A DNA stretch of 64,000 nucleotides from CAYPAV01 sp964408805 (lineage in GTDB: Bacteria > Pseudomonadota > Alphaproteobacteria > UBA8366): positions 1-64,000 of the forward strand of contig CAYPAV010000002.1 of assembly GCA_964408805.1 (NCBI GenBank), in the 5' to 3' direction. The position numbers and the translations under genes were made by a program. A model generated the notes under the pieces. The model was not told the DNA's origin and searched no databases. It saw nothing but the letters and a program-made list of their open reading frames with translations. Positions 32,620-42,475 of this stretch are shown piece by piece (the first letter of the stretch is position 1; the number at the start of each line of letters is the position of its first letter).

Positions 32620-33914
32620 CGGCGGGCCGCGTCGCCTATCTCAACGCGCGGCTGCTGGATCCCGCAAGCGGCCTCGATTCGCCGGGTGCTCTGTTGGCCG
32701 AGGACGGATTGATCGCGGATTTCGGCCCCGAACTCTTCCGCGACGGAGCACCTTCGGTGGAGAAAGTGGTGGATTGCGACGGGAAATGCCTCGCACCCGG
32801 CTTGATCGACATGCGGGTCCATCTCCGCGAGCCCGGCGAGGCGCACAAGGAAACACTCGAGGCCACGAGTGCCGCCGCCGCCGCGGGCGGTGTGACGACG
32901 ATGGTGACCCTTCCCAATACCGACCCCGTGATCGACGATGCGTCGGTCGTGCAGTTCCTGCACCGCCGGGCGAGCGAAGCGGGTGCCGTCAAGGTCAAAT
33001 GCTACGGTTCGGTGACCCAAGGGACGAAGGGCAAGCAACTGACGGAGATGGGTCTCCTGTCGGAGGCGGGCGCCGTCGCCTTCACCGACGGGACGCGGGC
33101 GGTCGCGGACGCGATGGTGATGCGCCGCGCGCTCGGCTACGCCAAGGGCTTCGATCTTTTGATCGTCCAGCACCCGGAAGACCCCGACCTCGCCAATGGC
33201 GGCCAGATGAACGAGGGCGAAATCGCGAGCCGCCTTGGTCTCGGCGGCATCCCGGCGGCCGCCGAGGTGATCATGGTCGAGCGCGATCTGCACCTGGTCG
33301 AACTCACGGGGGCCCGCTATCACGCCGCGCACCTTTCGACCGCGGGCGCCATCGATGCGATCCGGCGTGCCAAGGCGCGCGGTCTTCCAGTCACCTGCGA
33401 CACGGCCCCCCATTACTTCGCGCTGAACGAAGTGGCGGTCGGCGACTACCGGACCTTCGCCAAGGTCTCGCCGCCGCTTCGCGCCGAGCATGACCGGAAG
33501 GCCGTGGTCGAGGGTCTCGCCGACGACACGATCGACGCCGTCGCCAGCGACCATACGCCGAGCGACCAGGATTCGAAGCGCCTCCCCTTCGCCCAGGCGG
33601 AAGCCGGCATCATCGGGCTGGAGACGCTCCTGACCCTGACCCTGGAGCCCTACCACAACGGCGAGCTGACACTGTTGAATGCCCTCGCCAAGGTGACCGA
33701 AGGGCCGGCCGATATTCTGGGATTGCCGGGCGGACGCCTCCACCGCCGCGCGCCGGCCGATCTCGTCCTCTTCGATCCGGAGGTGCCGTGGCGGATCGAA
33801 GAATCGAATTTCCGCAGCACGTCGAAGAACTCGCCCTTCGACGGCCGACCCGTCCAGGGTCGCGTCTTGCGGACGATCTCGGACGGGGACACCGCATTTA
33901 CCTTGCAATCGTAG
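32616..33914 (+). CDS. pyrC: Dihydroorotase-like PyrC', first His ligand missing
   Basis: This is a 432-residue amidohydrolase of the class I dihydroorotase type (GTG start overlapping pyrB). The normal metal motif D-x-H-x-H reads D65-M-R67-V-H69 here, so the first His is Arg. Other conserved parts remain: TMVTLPNTDPVID, YHAAHLSTAGAID, VTCDTAPHYFALNE, and SDHTPSDQDSK where SDHAPH is usual. Established knowledge: pyrB-linked, His-lacking pseudo-dihydroorotases can serve as non-catalytic partners that stabilise ATCase. I infer the same here; a separate active dihydroorotase should exist elsewhere in the genome. Confidence 0.88.
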   Translation: MTAGRVAYLNARLLDPASGLDSPGALLAEDGLIADFGPELFRDGAPSVEKVVDCDGKCLAPGLIDMRVHLREPGEAHKETLEATSAAAAAGGVTTMVTLPNTDPVIDDASVVQFLHRRASEAGAVKVKCYGSVTQGTKGKQLTEMGLLSEAGAVAFTDGTRAVADAMVMRRALGYAKGFDLLIVQHPEDPDLANGGQMNEGEIASRLGLGGIPAAAEVIMVERDLHLVELTGARYHAAHLSTAGAIDAIRRAKARGLPVTCDTAPHYFALNEVAVGDYRTFAKVSPPLRAEHDRKAVVEGLADDTIDAVASDHTPSDQDSKRLPFAQAEAGIIGLETLLTLTLEPYHNGELTLLNALAKVTEGPADILGLPGGRLHRRAPADLVLFDPEVPWRIEESNFRSTSKNSPFDGRPVQGRVLRTISDGDTAFTLQS

Positions 33915-33990
33915 TCGGACCGCCGCCGGTCTTGGAAATCACCATTCGGTCCCGCATACTTTCGGCATTGTTTCGCATGGAAACCGGGAT

Positions 33991-34608
33991 ATGCCCGATC
34001 CGATAAGCTGGAGTCATTCGCTCCCCTACTTCGCCATCGCGTCGGCCTTCGGCTATCTAGTGGGATCGATCCCGTTCGGGCTGCTGCTGACCCGGATCGC
34101 CGGCCTTGGCGACATTCGCGCCATTGGATCGGGCAATATCGGCGCCACCAACGTACTCCGCACCGGCAAGCGGGGCTTGGCCGCTCTGACCCTTCTCCTG
34201 GATGGCGGCAAGGGGACGGTAGCGGTCATGGCGGCGGGACTTTATGGACCCGATATCGCGGTTATCGCCGCCTGGGGCGTGGTGCTGGGCCACGTCTTCC
34301 CGGTCTGGCTCAAATTCAACGGCGGCAAAGGGATGGCGACGGCGATCGGTGTCCTGATCGGTCTGGCGCCGCTGCTTGGGCTCTATGCCTGCCTCACCTG
34401 GCTCGCGGTCGCCATAATTTTACGTTATTCGTCGCTCGCGACCCTGGTTTCAATCGGTCTGGCACCTGTCTATGCCCATCTCATGGGGGCCTTTCAGCTC
34501 GCTGAGGCGATCGCGGTTCTGACGGTCCTCGTATGGATCCGCCATCACGCCAATATCCGGCGGCTTCTTGCAGGCAAGGAGACGAAGATCGGCGCAAAAG
34601 ACGCCTGA
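33991..34608 (+). CDS. plsY: Glycerol-3-phosphate acyltransferase PlsY
   Basis: This is a 205-residue multi-pass membrane acyltransferase that moves acyl groups from acyl-phosphate to glycerol-3-phosphate, the first step of phospholipid synthesis. The three PlsY motifs are clear: GSIPFGLLLTRIAG, GSGNIGATNVLRTG, and HVFPVWLKFNGGKGMATAIG. About five hydrophobic segments are seen. It lies between pyrC and dprA on the same strand. Confidence 0.95.
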   Translation: MPDPISWSHSLPYFAIASAFGYLVGSIPFGLLLTRIAGLGDIRAIGSGNIGATNVLRTGKRGLAALTLLLDGGKGTVAVMAAGLYGPDIAVIAAWGVVLGHVFPVWLKFNGGKGMATAIGVLIGLAPLLGLYACLTWLAVAIILRYSSLATLVSIGLAPVYAHLMGAFQLAEAIAVLTVLVWIRHHANIRRLLAGKETKIGAKDA

Positions 34609-34656
34609 TCCGCCCATAACCCCGATGACACACCATCATTGGGGGCATCGCACAAC

Positions 34657-35808
34657 ATGAAGGAAGACCTACCGGCACCGCACGACGACGGCGAGCGGCT
34701 CGACCGTCTCCGCCTGATCCGCAGCGAGAACATCGGCCCGATTACCTTTCGACAATTGCTGCAACGTTACGGCTCGGCGAAGGCGGCGATCACCGCGTTG
34801 CCGGAACTCGCACAGCGCGGCGGGCGCCGCCGCGGGCTCAAGATCGCCTCGGTGGATATGGCGGTCGACGAGACGGCCGCATTGGCTGAAATCGGCGGCC
34901 GCCAACTCCACCTCGGCGAACCCGATTATCCGGCCGCCCTTGCCGCCATCGAGGACGCGCCGCCGGTGCTTTCCCTGCTGGGACATCTTCATCTCCTCGC
35001 GCGCCACGCCGTGGCGGTGATCGGCGCCCGCAACGCCTCCGTCAATGGCCGCGTCTTCGTCGAGAAGACCGCGCGCGAGCTCGGCGCCGCCGAATTGGTC
35101 GTCGTCTCGGGCTTGGCACGCGGAATAGATACCGCCGCCCACCGGGGCGCCATCGAGACCGGAACGGTAGCGGTGATGGCGGGCGGTGTCGACGTGGTTT
35201 ATCCCCGCGAAAACGACTCCCTGCATGACGAGCTCCGGGCCTGCGGGTTGATCCTCTCCGAGATGCCCCCCGGAACGAAACCGCAGGGCCGGCATTTCCC
35301 GCGCCGGAACCGAATTATTTCGGGACTCTCCTGGGGCGTCGTGGTGATCGAGGCGGCGGAACGGTCGGGCTCGCTCACCACCGCCCGATTCGCCCTGGAA
35401 CAAGGCCGCGACGTGTTCGCGGTTCCGGGCTCGCCCCTCGATCCGCGTTCCGGCGGCACCAACCGGCTGATCCGCGAAGGCGCCACGCTGGTCAGATCGG
35501 CCGCCGATGTCCTGGAGGAGTTGAACGAGATGACGCCGACGCGTATTTCCGAGAAGCGCGACACCGAGTTCGCGCCGCCTCGCGAGGATACCATCGACTC
35601 GGACCTGCTGGACGACGCGCGCCCCGAAATTCTGGCGCTTCTAGGGCCTTCCCCGACCGAGGTCGACATGCTGATCCGTGCCTCCGGGCTTCCGCCGGCC
35701 CTCGTTTGGGCGGTGTTGCTGGAGTTGGAAATCGCCGGTCGGCTGGCTCGCCAACCGGGGAACACGGTCCTTCTCATCGGCGGCGGCGATAGCGCCGTCG
35801 GAAAATAA
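34657..35808 (+). CDS. dprA: DNA-processing protein DprA
   Basis: DprA protects incoming single-stranded DNA and loads RecA during natural transformation. From the ATG at 34657 (a TTG at 34639 is an alternative) the protein has 383 residues: an N-terminal helical SAM-like part, the Rossmann domain with AVIGARNAS, VVSGLARGIDTAAHRGAI, GGVDVVYPREN and PRRNRIISGLSWGVVVIEA, and a C-terminal winged-helix segment (ILALLGPSPTEVDMLIRASG). It precedes topA, a common alphaproteobacterial order. Confidence 0.94.
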   Translation: MKEDLPAPHDDGERLDRLRLIRSENIGPITFRQLLQRYGSAKAAITALPELAQRGGRRRGLKIASVDMAVDETAALAEIGGRQLHLGEPDYPAALAAIEDAPPVLSLLGHLHLLARHAVAVIGARNASVNGRVFVEKTARELGAAELVVVSGLARGIDTAAHRGAIETGTVAVMAGGVDVVYPRENDSLHDELRACGLILSEMPPGTKPQGRHFPRRNRIISGLSWGVVVIEAAERSGSLTTARFALEQGRDVFAVPGSPLDPRSGGTNRLIREGATLVRSAADVLEELNEMTPTRISEKRDTEFAPPREDTIDSDLLDDARPEILALLGPSPTEVDMLIRASGLPPALVWAVLLELEIAGRLARQPGNTVLLIGGGDSAVGK

Positions 35809-35952
35809 AATCGGTGCCGGGTTGCGTTTGAACGGTTGACGAAACGGGTCGACGATGCCAATTGCTAGCGGGCCGCCTGACGGGAATGCACCTGTATCGG
35901 CGGCGCCGGAACATGTAACGGATGTCGAAATCAGAGAACGAAAAGCAAGCGC

Positions 35953-38562
35953 ATGACCGTTGTCGTCGTTGAATCGCCGGCCAAGGCGAAGACCATAAAC
36001 AAGTATCTCGGGTCCGATTATCGGGTTCTCGCGAGCTATGGTCACGTGCGCGACCTGCCCTCGAAGGACGGGTCGGTGCAGCCCGACAACGATTTCTCGA
36101 TGACCTGGAACGTCGACACAAACAGCAAAAAGCGCATCGACGCGATCGCCAAGGCGCTGAAGGATGACGACACGCTGATCCTCGCGACCGATCCCGATCG
36201 CGAGGGCGAGGCCATCTCCTGGCATGTCCAGGAGGTGCTGGCCCAACGCAAGGTCCTCAAGGACGTGGCGATCCACCGCGTGGTCTTCCACGAGATCACC
36301 AAGGATGCGGTGCTCGACGCCATGAGCCAGCCGCGCGCCATCAACCAGGAATTGGTCGACGCCTATCTGGCACGCCGCGCGCTCGATTATCTGGTGGGAT
36401 TCACGCTCTCTCCCGTGCTCTGGCGGAAACTGCCGGGGTCGCGCTCGGCGGGCCGCGTCCAATCGGTGGCGCTCCGCCTCGTTTGCGAACGCGAAGCCGA
36501 GATCGAGGCCTTCGATCCCCGGGAATACTGGTCGGTCACGGCCGGTTTCGCGACCGCGAAGGGGGAGCCCTTCGGCACCCGCCTGACCCATCTCGACGGC
36601 CGCAAGCTCGACCGGCTGGATATCGGTTCCGAGGCCGAAGCGGAGAAAGCGCGCAAGGCGATCGAAAGCAACGCCTTCACGGTCAAAACCGTCGAGCGCA
36701 AGACCGTGCGCCGCAATCCGGCGCCGCCCTTCACTACCTCTACCCTACAGCAGGAAGCGAGCCTGAAGCTCCGCTTCAGCGCCACGCGCACCATGCAGAC
36801 CGCGCAGAAGCTTTACGAGGGCGTGGATATCGGCGGTGAGACGGTCGGGCTCATCTCCTATATGCGAACCGACAGCGTCACTCTGAGCCAAGATGCGATC
36901 GGCGGCTGCCGGCGATTGATCGAGACGGATTTCGGCGGCGAGTATTTGCCGGCAAAACCCCGCATCTACCGGACCAAGTCGAAGAACGCGCAGGAAGCCC
37001 ACGAGGCGATCCGGCCGACCGACCTCTTCCGCCGGCCGGCGCAGATGGCGGGGTATCTCGACGACGATCAGCGCCGGCTCTACGAGTTGATCTGGAAACG
37101 CACCATCGCCTGCGAAATGGAAAGTGCGGTTTTCGATCAGGTCGCGGCCGATCTCGCCTCACCCGACGAGAAGGTAATGCTGCGCGCCAACGGCTCGGTA
37201 CTGAAATTCGACGGCTTCCTGAAACTCTACCAGGAAGGTCGGGACGACAAGACGGACGAGGACGGCGGCGACCGACGCCTGCCGCCGCTAAGCGAAGGCG
37301 ATACGCCGACGCTGGGCGAAGTCGAGACCGAACAGCACTTTACCCAGCCGCCCCCGCGCTATTCGGAGGCGAGCCTGGTCAAGAAGATGGAAGAGCTCGG
37401 TATCGGCCGGCCCTCGACCTATGCCTCCATCCTAAAAGTATTGCAGGATCGCAATTACGTGCGGCTTGAGAAGCGGCAATTCGTTCCCGAGGATCGCGGC
37501 CGTCTGGTCACCACCTTCCTCACCGGATTTTTCCAACGGTACGTCGAGTACGGGTTCACCGCCGACCTCGAGGAACAGCTGGACGACATCTCCGGCGGAC
37601 GCCTGGACTGGCGAAAGGTTCTGCGGGACTTCTGGGGCGATTTTTCGAAGGCCACCGAGGAAACCGCCGCGCTCAAATTCTCGGATGTGCTGGATGCGCT
37701 CGACCGCGATCTCGGACCGCATTTCTTCCCGACCGACGAGAACGGCGACACCGAGGGCGCGCGCGGCTGCCCGACCTGCGAGGAGGGTCGTCTCTCCCTG
37801 AAGCTCGGCCGGTACGGCGCCTTCATCGGTTGCTCCAACTATCCCGACTGCCGCTATACCCGTCAGTTGGCGACGAACGGCGCCAACGGCGAGGACAGCG
37901 ACGCCGATACCGCACTTGCCAACGGCCCGACCGTGCTCGGCCTCGATCCGGAAACCGAACTCGAGGTCAGCTTGCGAAAGGGTCCCTATGGACCCTATGT
38001 CCAGCTCGGCGAAGCCGTTCCCGCCGAAAAAGCCGAGAAGGGCAAGAAGAAGAAAAAGGCGGTGAAGCCAAAACGCGCCTCTTTGCCGAAGGGAACGGCG
38101 CTCGGCGACGTGACGCTGGAAATCGCGCTCCGGCTGCTCTCGCTGCCGCGCGAGGTTGGTGCCCATCCGGAAACCGGCGACATGATCACCGCCGGGATCG
38201 GCCGCTACGGGCCCTATCTCCGCTATCAGAGCAAATACACCTCGCTGCCGGCCGAGGACGACCTGTTGACCATCGGTCTCAATCGCGCGGTGACACTCCT
38301 GGCGGAAGCGAAGCCCGCGGGCGGTCGCGAACTCGGTGCTCATCCCGAGGACGGTAAGCCGGTGACGGTGCAGAAGGGCCGGTACGGCCCCTACGTCAAG
38401 CACGACCGGATCAACGCCACCTTGCCCAAGAACGTCGATATGGACGCCGTGGACCTGGAACAGGCGGTGGCGCTGATCGCGGCGAAGAAGGCAAAAGGCG
38501 GCGGCAAGGGCGGCGGTCGTCGCAAGACGAAAAAGAAAACCGCACCCGCCCCGGCGGATTGA
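35953..38562 (+). CDS. topA: DNA topoisomerase I
   Basis: This is an 869-residue type IA topoisomerase that relaxes negative supercoils. TOPRIM starts at VVVESPAKAKTINKYLG with the acidic DPDREGEAISWH; the active-site Tyr303 is in LISYMRTDS. One C4 zinc ribbon (CPTCEEGRLSLKLGRYGAFIGC) is followed by three GRYGPY-type C-terminal repeats (KGPYGPYVQ, IGRYGPYLRY, KGRYGPYVKH) and a Lys-rich tail. This tail form is typical of alphaproteobacteria. rnr follows 4 bases after the stop. Confidence 0.97.
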   Translation: MTVVVVESPAKAKTINKYLGSDYRVLASYGHVRDLPSKDGSVQPDNDFSMTWNVDTNSKKRIDAIAKALKDDDTLILATDPDREGEAISWHVQEVLAQRKVLKDVAIHRVVFHEITKDAVLDAMSQPRAINQELVDAYLARRALDYLVGFTLSPVLWRKLPGSRSAGRVQSVALRLVCEREAEIEAFDPREYWSVTAGFATAKGEPFGTRLTHLDGRKLDRLDIGSEAEAEKARKAIESNAFTVKTVERKTVRRNPAPPFTTSTLQQEASLKLRFSATRTMQTAQKLYEGVDIGGETVGLISYMRTDSVTLSQDAIGGCRRLIETDFGGEYLPAKPRIYRTKSKNAQEAHEAIRPTDLFRRPAQMAGYLDDDQRRLYELIWKRTIACEMESAVFDQVAADLASPDEKVMLRANGSVLKFDGFLKLYQEGRDDKTDEDGGDRRLPPLSEGDTPTLGEVETEQHFTQPPPRYSEASLVKKMEELGIGRPSTYASILKVLQDRNYVRLEKRQFVPEDRGRLVTTFLTGFFQRYVEYGFTADLEEQLDDISGGRLDWRKVLRDFWGDFSKATEETAALKFSDVLDALDRDLGPHFFPTDENGDTEGARGCPTCEEGRLSLKLGRYGAFIGCSNYPDCRYTRQLATNGANGEDSDADTALANGPTVLGLDPETELEVSLRKGPYGPYVQLGEAVPAEKAEKGKKKKKAVKPKRASLPKGTALGDVTLEIALRLLSLPREVGAHPETGDMITAGIGRYGPYLRYQSKYTSLPAEDDLLTIGLNRAVTLLAEAKPAGGRELGAHPEDGKPVTVQKGRYGPYVKHDRINATLPKNVDMDAVDLEQAVALIAAKKAKGGGKGGGRRKTKKKTAPAPAD

Positions 38563-38566
38563 TCCC

Positions 38567-40786
38567 TTGGCGCGCCGCAAAGCGCCCGAGCGTCCGACAA
38601 GAGAGCAGATACTCGCCTTTATCGAGGAAAGCCCGCGGCGCGTCGGCAAGCGAGAGATCGCACGGGCCTTCTCGCTCGGTCACGCCGACCGGACTTGGCT
38701 GCGGGAGACGCTAAAAACGCTGAAGGCGGAAGGTCTGCTGGCGCAAGGCCGTGGTCGTCAAGCCGTACCGCCGGGCGAATTGCCGCCGGTTGGCGTCATC
38801 GAAATCAGCCATATCGACGAGGACGGCGAACTTGTTGCGCGGCCGACCGCCTGGCACGACGCGGAAACGCCACCGCCCACGATCTACCTGGCGCCGAGCC
38901 GTCACCGCCGGGTGGCACCGAAGCCGGGCGACCGGGTGCTGGCGCATCTCAAGAAGGTCGACGAGGCCGTCTACGAGGCGCGGGCCATCCGGATTCTGGG
39001 ACCGGCGGCAAAATCCCTCATCGGCGTCCTGGAGATCGACCGTACGGGCGCCGGTCTCCTGCATCCCGCGGACCGCAAGCACCGACGGCCCTACGCCATC
39101 GCGGAAAAGGACCGGGGCGGAGCGGCGTCGGGCGATTTCGTCACGGCGGAGGTTCTGCCCGGCGGCATGCGCACCCACCGGGCGCGAATTCTGGAACGCA
39201 TCGGACCCGCCGACGATCCCCGATCCTTCAGCCTGGTCGCGATCCACACCCTTGGGCTTCCCCTCGAATTTCCGCGCGAAGCACTGGACGCGGCCGACCG
39301 CCTGGCGCCGGCGACACTGGAGACGCGTACCGATTTGCGTCAGCTACCGCTGGTGACCATCGACGGCGCCGATGCCCGCGATTTCGACGATGCGGTCTTC
39401 GCAGAACGCGACACGGGGGCGGACAATCCGGAGGGCTGGCGGCTGATCGTCGCGATCGCCGATGTCGGCCACTACGTGACGACCGGCGACGCGCTGGACA
39501 AGGCGGCCCGCGAAAGAGGCAACTCCGCCTATTTTCCGGACCGGGTGGTGCCCATGCTGCCGGAGCGGCTGTCGAACGATCTCTGCTCCTTGCGCCCGGG
39601 CGAGGACCGCGCCTGCCTCGCGGCGGAGATGCGCATCGATCGCGACGGCAACGCGATCGATCATCAGTTCTCTCGCGGCCTCATCCGCTCGGCGGCGCGG
39701 CTCACCTACGACCAAGTCCAGGCGGCGCGGGACGGTGCTCCGGACGACAAGACCGAAGGGCTGGTCGAGACAGTCATTTCACCGCTCTACGGTGCGTTCG
39801 AGGCGCTCTCGCGGGCCAGGGAGGCGCGGGGCACGCTCGAGCTTGAATTCGTCGAACGCCAGGTCCTGCTGAAAGAAGACGGCTGGGTCGACAACATCGT
39901 GCCCCGGCCCCGCCATGACAGCCATCGCCTGATCGAGGAATTCATGATCGCGGCCAATGTGGCCGCGGCCGAGACCCTGCACGCGAGGCGGGCCCCCGCG
40001 ATGTACCGGGTCCACGAACCGCCGAGCGCGGCCGATCTCGAGACACTTAGGGAATCGCTCAAAGGGCTCGGCTTCAACCTCGTTAAGGACGGCGCCATCC
40101 GGCCGCGTCAGTTCGCAGGTATCCTGGCCCAAGCCAAGGCGGCGGAAAACCTGCCGCTGGTCAGCGACCTCATTCTGCGTGCCCAATCGAAGGCCGTCTA
40201 TGCGCCGCGGGATCTTGGTCATTTCGGATTGGCGCTACGACGCTATTGCCATTTCACCTCGCCCATTCGCCGATATGCGGATCTCTTGGTTCACCGCGCG
40301 CTGATCACGGCGCTTGCCCTTGGTTCGGACGGCCTACCACCGGAAGTCGCGAGCAAATTCGAGGAGACTGGCGAACATATTTCAGCCACCGAACGCCGCG
40401 CCACGGCGGCCGAACGAGACTCGGTCGACCGCTTCACCTCTGCCTTCCTGTCCGATCGCGTCGGCGCCACGTTCTCGGGCCGAATCAACGGGGTTACGCG
40501 GTTCGGCCTTTTCGTGACACTGGACGAGACCGGGGCCGACGGATTCCTGCCGCGACGCCATCTCCCCTGGGATCGCTATCGCCACGACACGAGACGACAT
40601 CGCCTCCTCGGCGAGGAATCCGGACTCTCCTTCACCATGGGTCAACCGATCTCGGTCGAACTTTTGGAAGCGGAACCCCGCACGGGCAGCCTTGTCTTGA
40701 AGCTCCTTGAAGGGGGAGAACGGGACGCCCCCGGCCCCGCCGGCGGACGGGCCCGAAAGCGCGGGCGAAAACGCCGAGCGCGATAG
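38567..40786 (+). CDS. rnr: Ribonuclease R
   Basis: This is a 739-residue 3'-5' exoribonuclease of the RNB family that degrades structured RNA. It starts at TTG 38567, 4 bases after topA. Order: an N-terminal winged-helix-like part (RREQILAFIEE-type helix, KREIARAFSL), cold-shock domains, the RNB catalytic centre with DGADARDFDDAVF (Asp ligands) and YCHFTSPIRRYADLLVHR, and a C-terminal S1 domain (FSGRINGVTRFGLFVTLDETGADGF) with a basic tail. Translation is probably coupled to topA. Confidence 0.95.
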   Translation: MARRKAPERPTREQILAFIEESPRRVGKREIARAFSLGHADRTWLRETLKTLKAEGLLAQGRGRQAVPPGELPPVGVIEISHIDEDGELVARPTAWHDAETPPPTIYLAPSRHRRVAPKPGDRVLAHLKKVDEAVYEARAIRILGPAAKSLIGVLEIDRTGAGLLHPADRKHRRPYAIAEKDRGGAASGDFVTAEVLPGGMRTHRARILERIGPADDPRSFSLVAIHTLGLPLEFPREALDAADRLAPATLETRTDLRQLPLVTIDGADARDFDDAVFAERDTGADNPEGWRLIVAIADVGHYVTTGDALDKAARERGNSAYFPDRVVPMLPERLSNDLCSLRPGEDRACLAAEMRIDRDGNAIDHQFSRGLIRSAARLTYDQVQAARDGAPDDKTEGLVETVISPLYGAFEALSRAREARGTLELEFVERQVLLKEDGWVDNIVPRPRHDSHRLIEEFMIAANVAAAETLHARRAPAMYRVHEPPSAADLETLRESLKGLGFNLVKDGAIRPRQFAGILAQAKAAENLPLVSDLILRAQSKAVYAPRDLGHFGLALRRYCHFTSPIRRYADLLVHRALITALALGSDGLPPEVASKFEETGEHISATERRATAAERDSVDRFTSAFLSDRVGATFSGRINGVTRFGLFVTLDETGADGFLPRRHLPWDRYRHDTRRHRLLGEESGLSFTMGQPISVELLEAEPRTGSLVLKLLEGGERDAPGPAGGRARKRGRKRRAR

Positions 40787-40874
40787 AAGATTAACGCAGG
40801 AATACCCTCGGGATTGGAAATTCCGACGAATTGCCGCTATTAAGAAATATCGGCGTGTCGTCTTCCTGTAGAGA

Positions 40875-42458
40875 ATGCGAATACCATCGGTTATGAATTG
40901 GCGATCGATTCAAGGTTATCGCCCGTATATCGCGGCGATGGGATTCGTCCTATTGCTCGCGGGCTGCGCATCACCGTTTGGGGAAAGCGACGATGGGGAT
41001 TTCGTGCCGCTCGCGGCCGAGACGATGTTCGATTCCGGCCTGTCCCACGTACAAGACATATACATCGACCAGCCGCATGTCGCCCGGCTGGCCCTTATCG
41101 GCTTGAATGGCCTTCGCAGAATCGAGCCTTCACTCGCGGTTGTCTGGGCGGGCAAGGAAGTCCGCCTTATCATAGCCGGCGATATCGCCGCGCGCGCCAA
41201 GATCACCGACGACGGAGATACCGCCCTTTGGGCCTCGGTCATGACCAAACTGATCGTCAAGGGACGACAGAGATCGACAACACTCGGCGGTGCCACGGCC
41301 GAGGATATCTATGAAGCGGTCTTTGATACCGTCGTCGAGCAGCTCGACCCCTACAGCCGGTATTCAAGTGCCGAGACGGCCCGAAAGGAACGCGCGAGGA
41401 GAAATGGATTCGGCGGTATCGGCGTTACGATTGCGCCGCATGCCGATGGCGCGCGCATTGTCAGGATCAAGCCGGAACAGCCGGCCGCCAAGGCGGGACT
41501 GATAGCCGGCGATATCATCATCGCGGTCGACGGCGACGCGGTGGCCGGATTTCCGAAGCGGCGGATCAACAAACTCCTGCGCGGAGAGATCGGCAAGGAA
41601 GTGGTCCTAACGGTCCGACGCGCCGCGACGATCGATCCGTTCACGGTCAGCCTGGAACGGCGGCGAATCGTCCAACAAACCGTGTATTCCCGGCAAGATG
41701 GAGATTTCACCCAACTTCGCATTACCCGCTTCAATCAACACACCGCGGGCCAGATGCTGCGCATGGTCAAAAAGATTCGGCGCAAGAAAGGCGTCACGCT
41801 GCGCGGTATCATCCTCGATATCCGCGGCAATCCGGGCGGCGTTCTTGGTCAGGCGGTAGCGCTTTCCGACCTTTTTCTACAGGCGGGCAAAATCCTCTCG
41901 ACACGCGGCCGTCATCCGAAGAGCCTGCAATTGTTCGACGCCCATATCGGCGATATCGCCCATGGTCTGCCGATTGCGGTCCTGATGGACGGCGCTTCGG
42001 CCTCGGCCGCCGAAATTCTTGCCTCGGCGTTGCAAGACCGGGGGCGTGCCGTTTTGATCGGCGCCAGCAGCTTCGGCAAGGGGACCGTACAGAACGTGGT
42101 GCGCCTGCCGAACGGCGGCGAGCTGATCTTGACCTGGGCTCGCATGCATGCGCCGTCCGGCTATATTCTGCATCGCCTGGGCGTTCTGCCGACGATTTGT
42201 ACCAGCCACGCAGTCTCGGTCGACACCGCGCTTGGCGAACTGGTCCGCGAAGGCGCCGATGTCATTCGGCGCAATATGCGGGCTCGACGCTTGGCGAACC
42301 ACAAGGACGCGCGGGACCGAAAAGCGATCAAAGCGCTTTGCCCATGGCGGCCGCGGGAAGACTCGGACTTGGACCTTGAACTCGCCGAACGAATCCTCGT
42401 TCAGCCCGACCTGTACCGGAAACTCCTCGCCAGCGCGCGACCCGAAGCGGGAATCTAA
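40875..42458 (+). CDS. S41 family C-terminal processing peptidase, lipoprotein
   Basis: This is a 527-residue (or 521 from the second ATG) protease with a lipoprotein signal (FVLLLAGCAS, Cys at about residue 31). After a ~140-residue N-terminal region (YSRYSSAE) comes a PDZ domain (GFGGIGVTIAPHADGARI, AAKAGLIAGDIIIAVDGDAV). The S41 catalytic part follows: LDIRGNPGGVLGQAV, the Ser in MDGASASAAEILASAL and the Lys in SSFGKGTVQNVV. CtpA-like enzymes trim or degrade envelope proteins and PG hydrolases. It would be anchored in the periplasm. Confidence 0.92.
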   Translation: MRIPSVMNWRSIQGYRPYIAAMGFVLLLAGCASPFGESDDGDFVPLAAETMFDSGLSHVQDIYIDQPHVARLALIGLNGLRRIEPSLAVVWAGKEVRLIIAGDIAARAKITDDGDTALWASVMTKLIVKGRQRSTTLGGATAEDIYEAVFDTVVEQLDPYSRYSSAETARKERARRNGFGGIGVTIAPHADGARIVRIKPEQPAAKAGLIAGDIIIAVDGDAVAGFPKRRINKLLRGEIGKEVVLTVRRAATIDPFTVSLERRRIVQQTVYSRQDGDFTQLRITRFNQHTAGQMLRMVKKIRRKKGVTLRGIILDIRGNPGGVLGQAVALSDLFLQAGKILSTRGRHPKSLQLFDAHIGDIAHGLPIAVLMDGASASAAEILASALQDRGRAVLIGASSFGKGTVQNVVRLPNGGELILTWARMHAPSGYILHRLGVLPTICTSHAVSVDTALGELVREGADVIRRNMRARRLANHKDARDRKAIKALCPWRPREDSDLDLELAERILVQPDLYRKLLASARPEAGI

Positions 42459-42475
42459 CCCTAGGAAAGTCGAGT

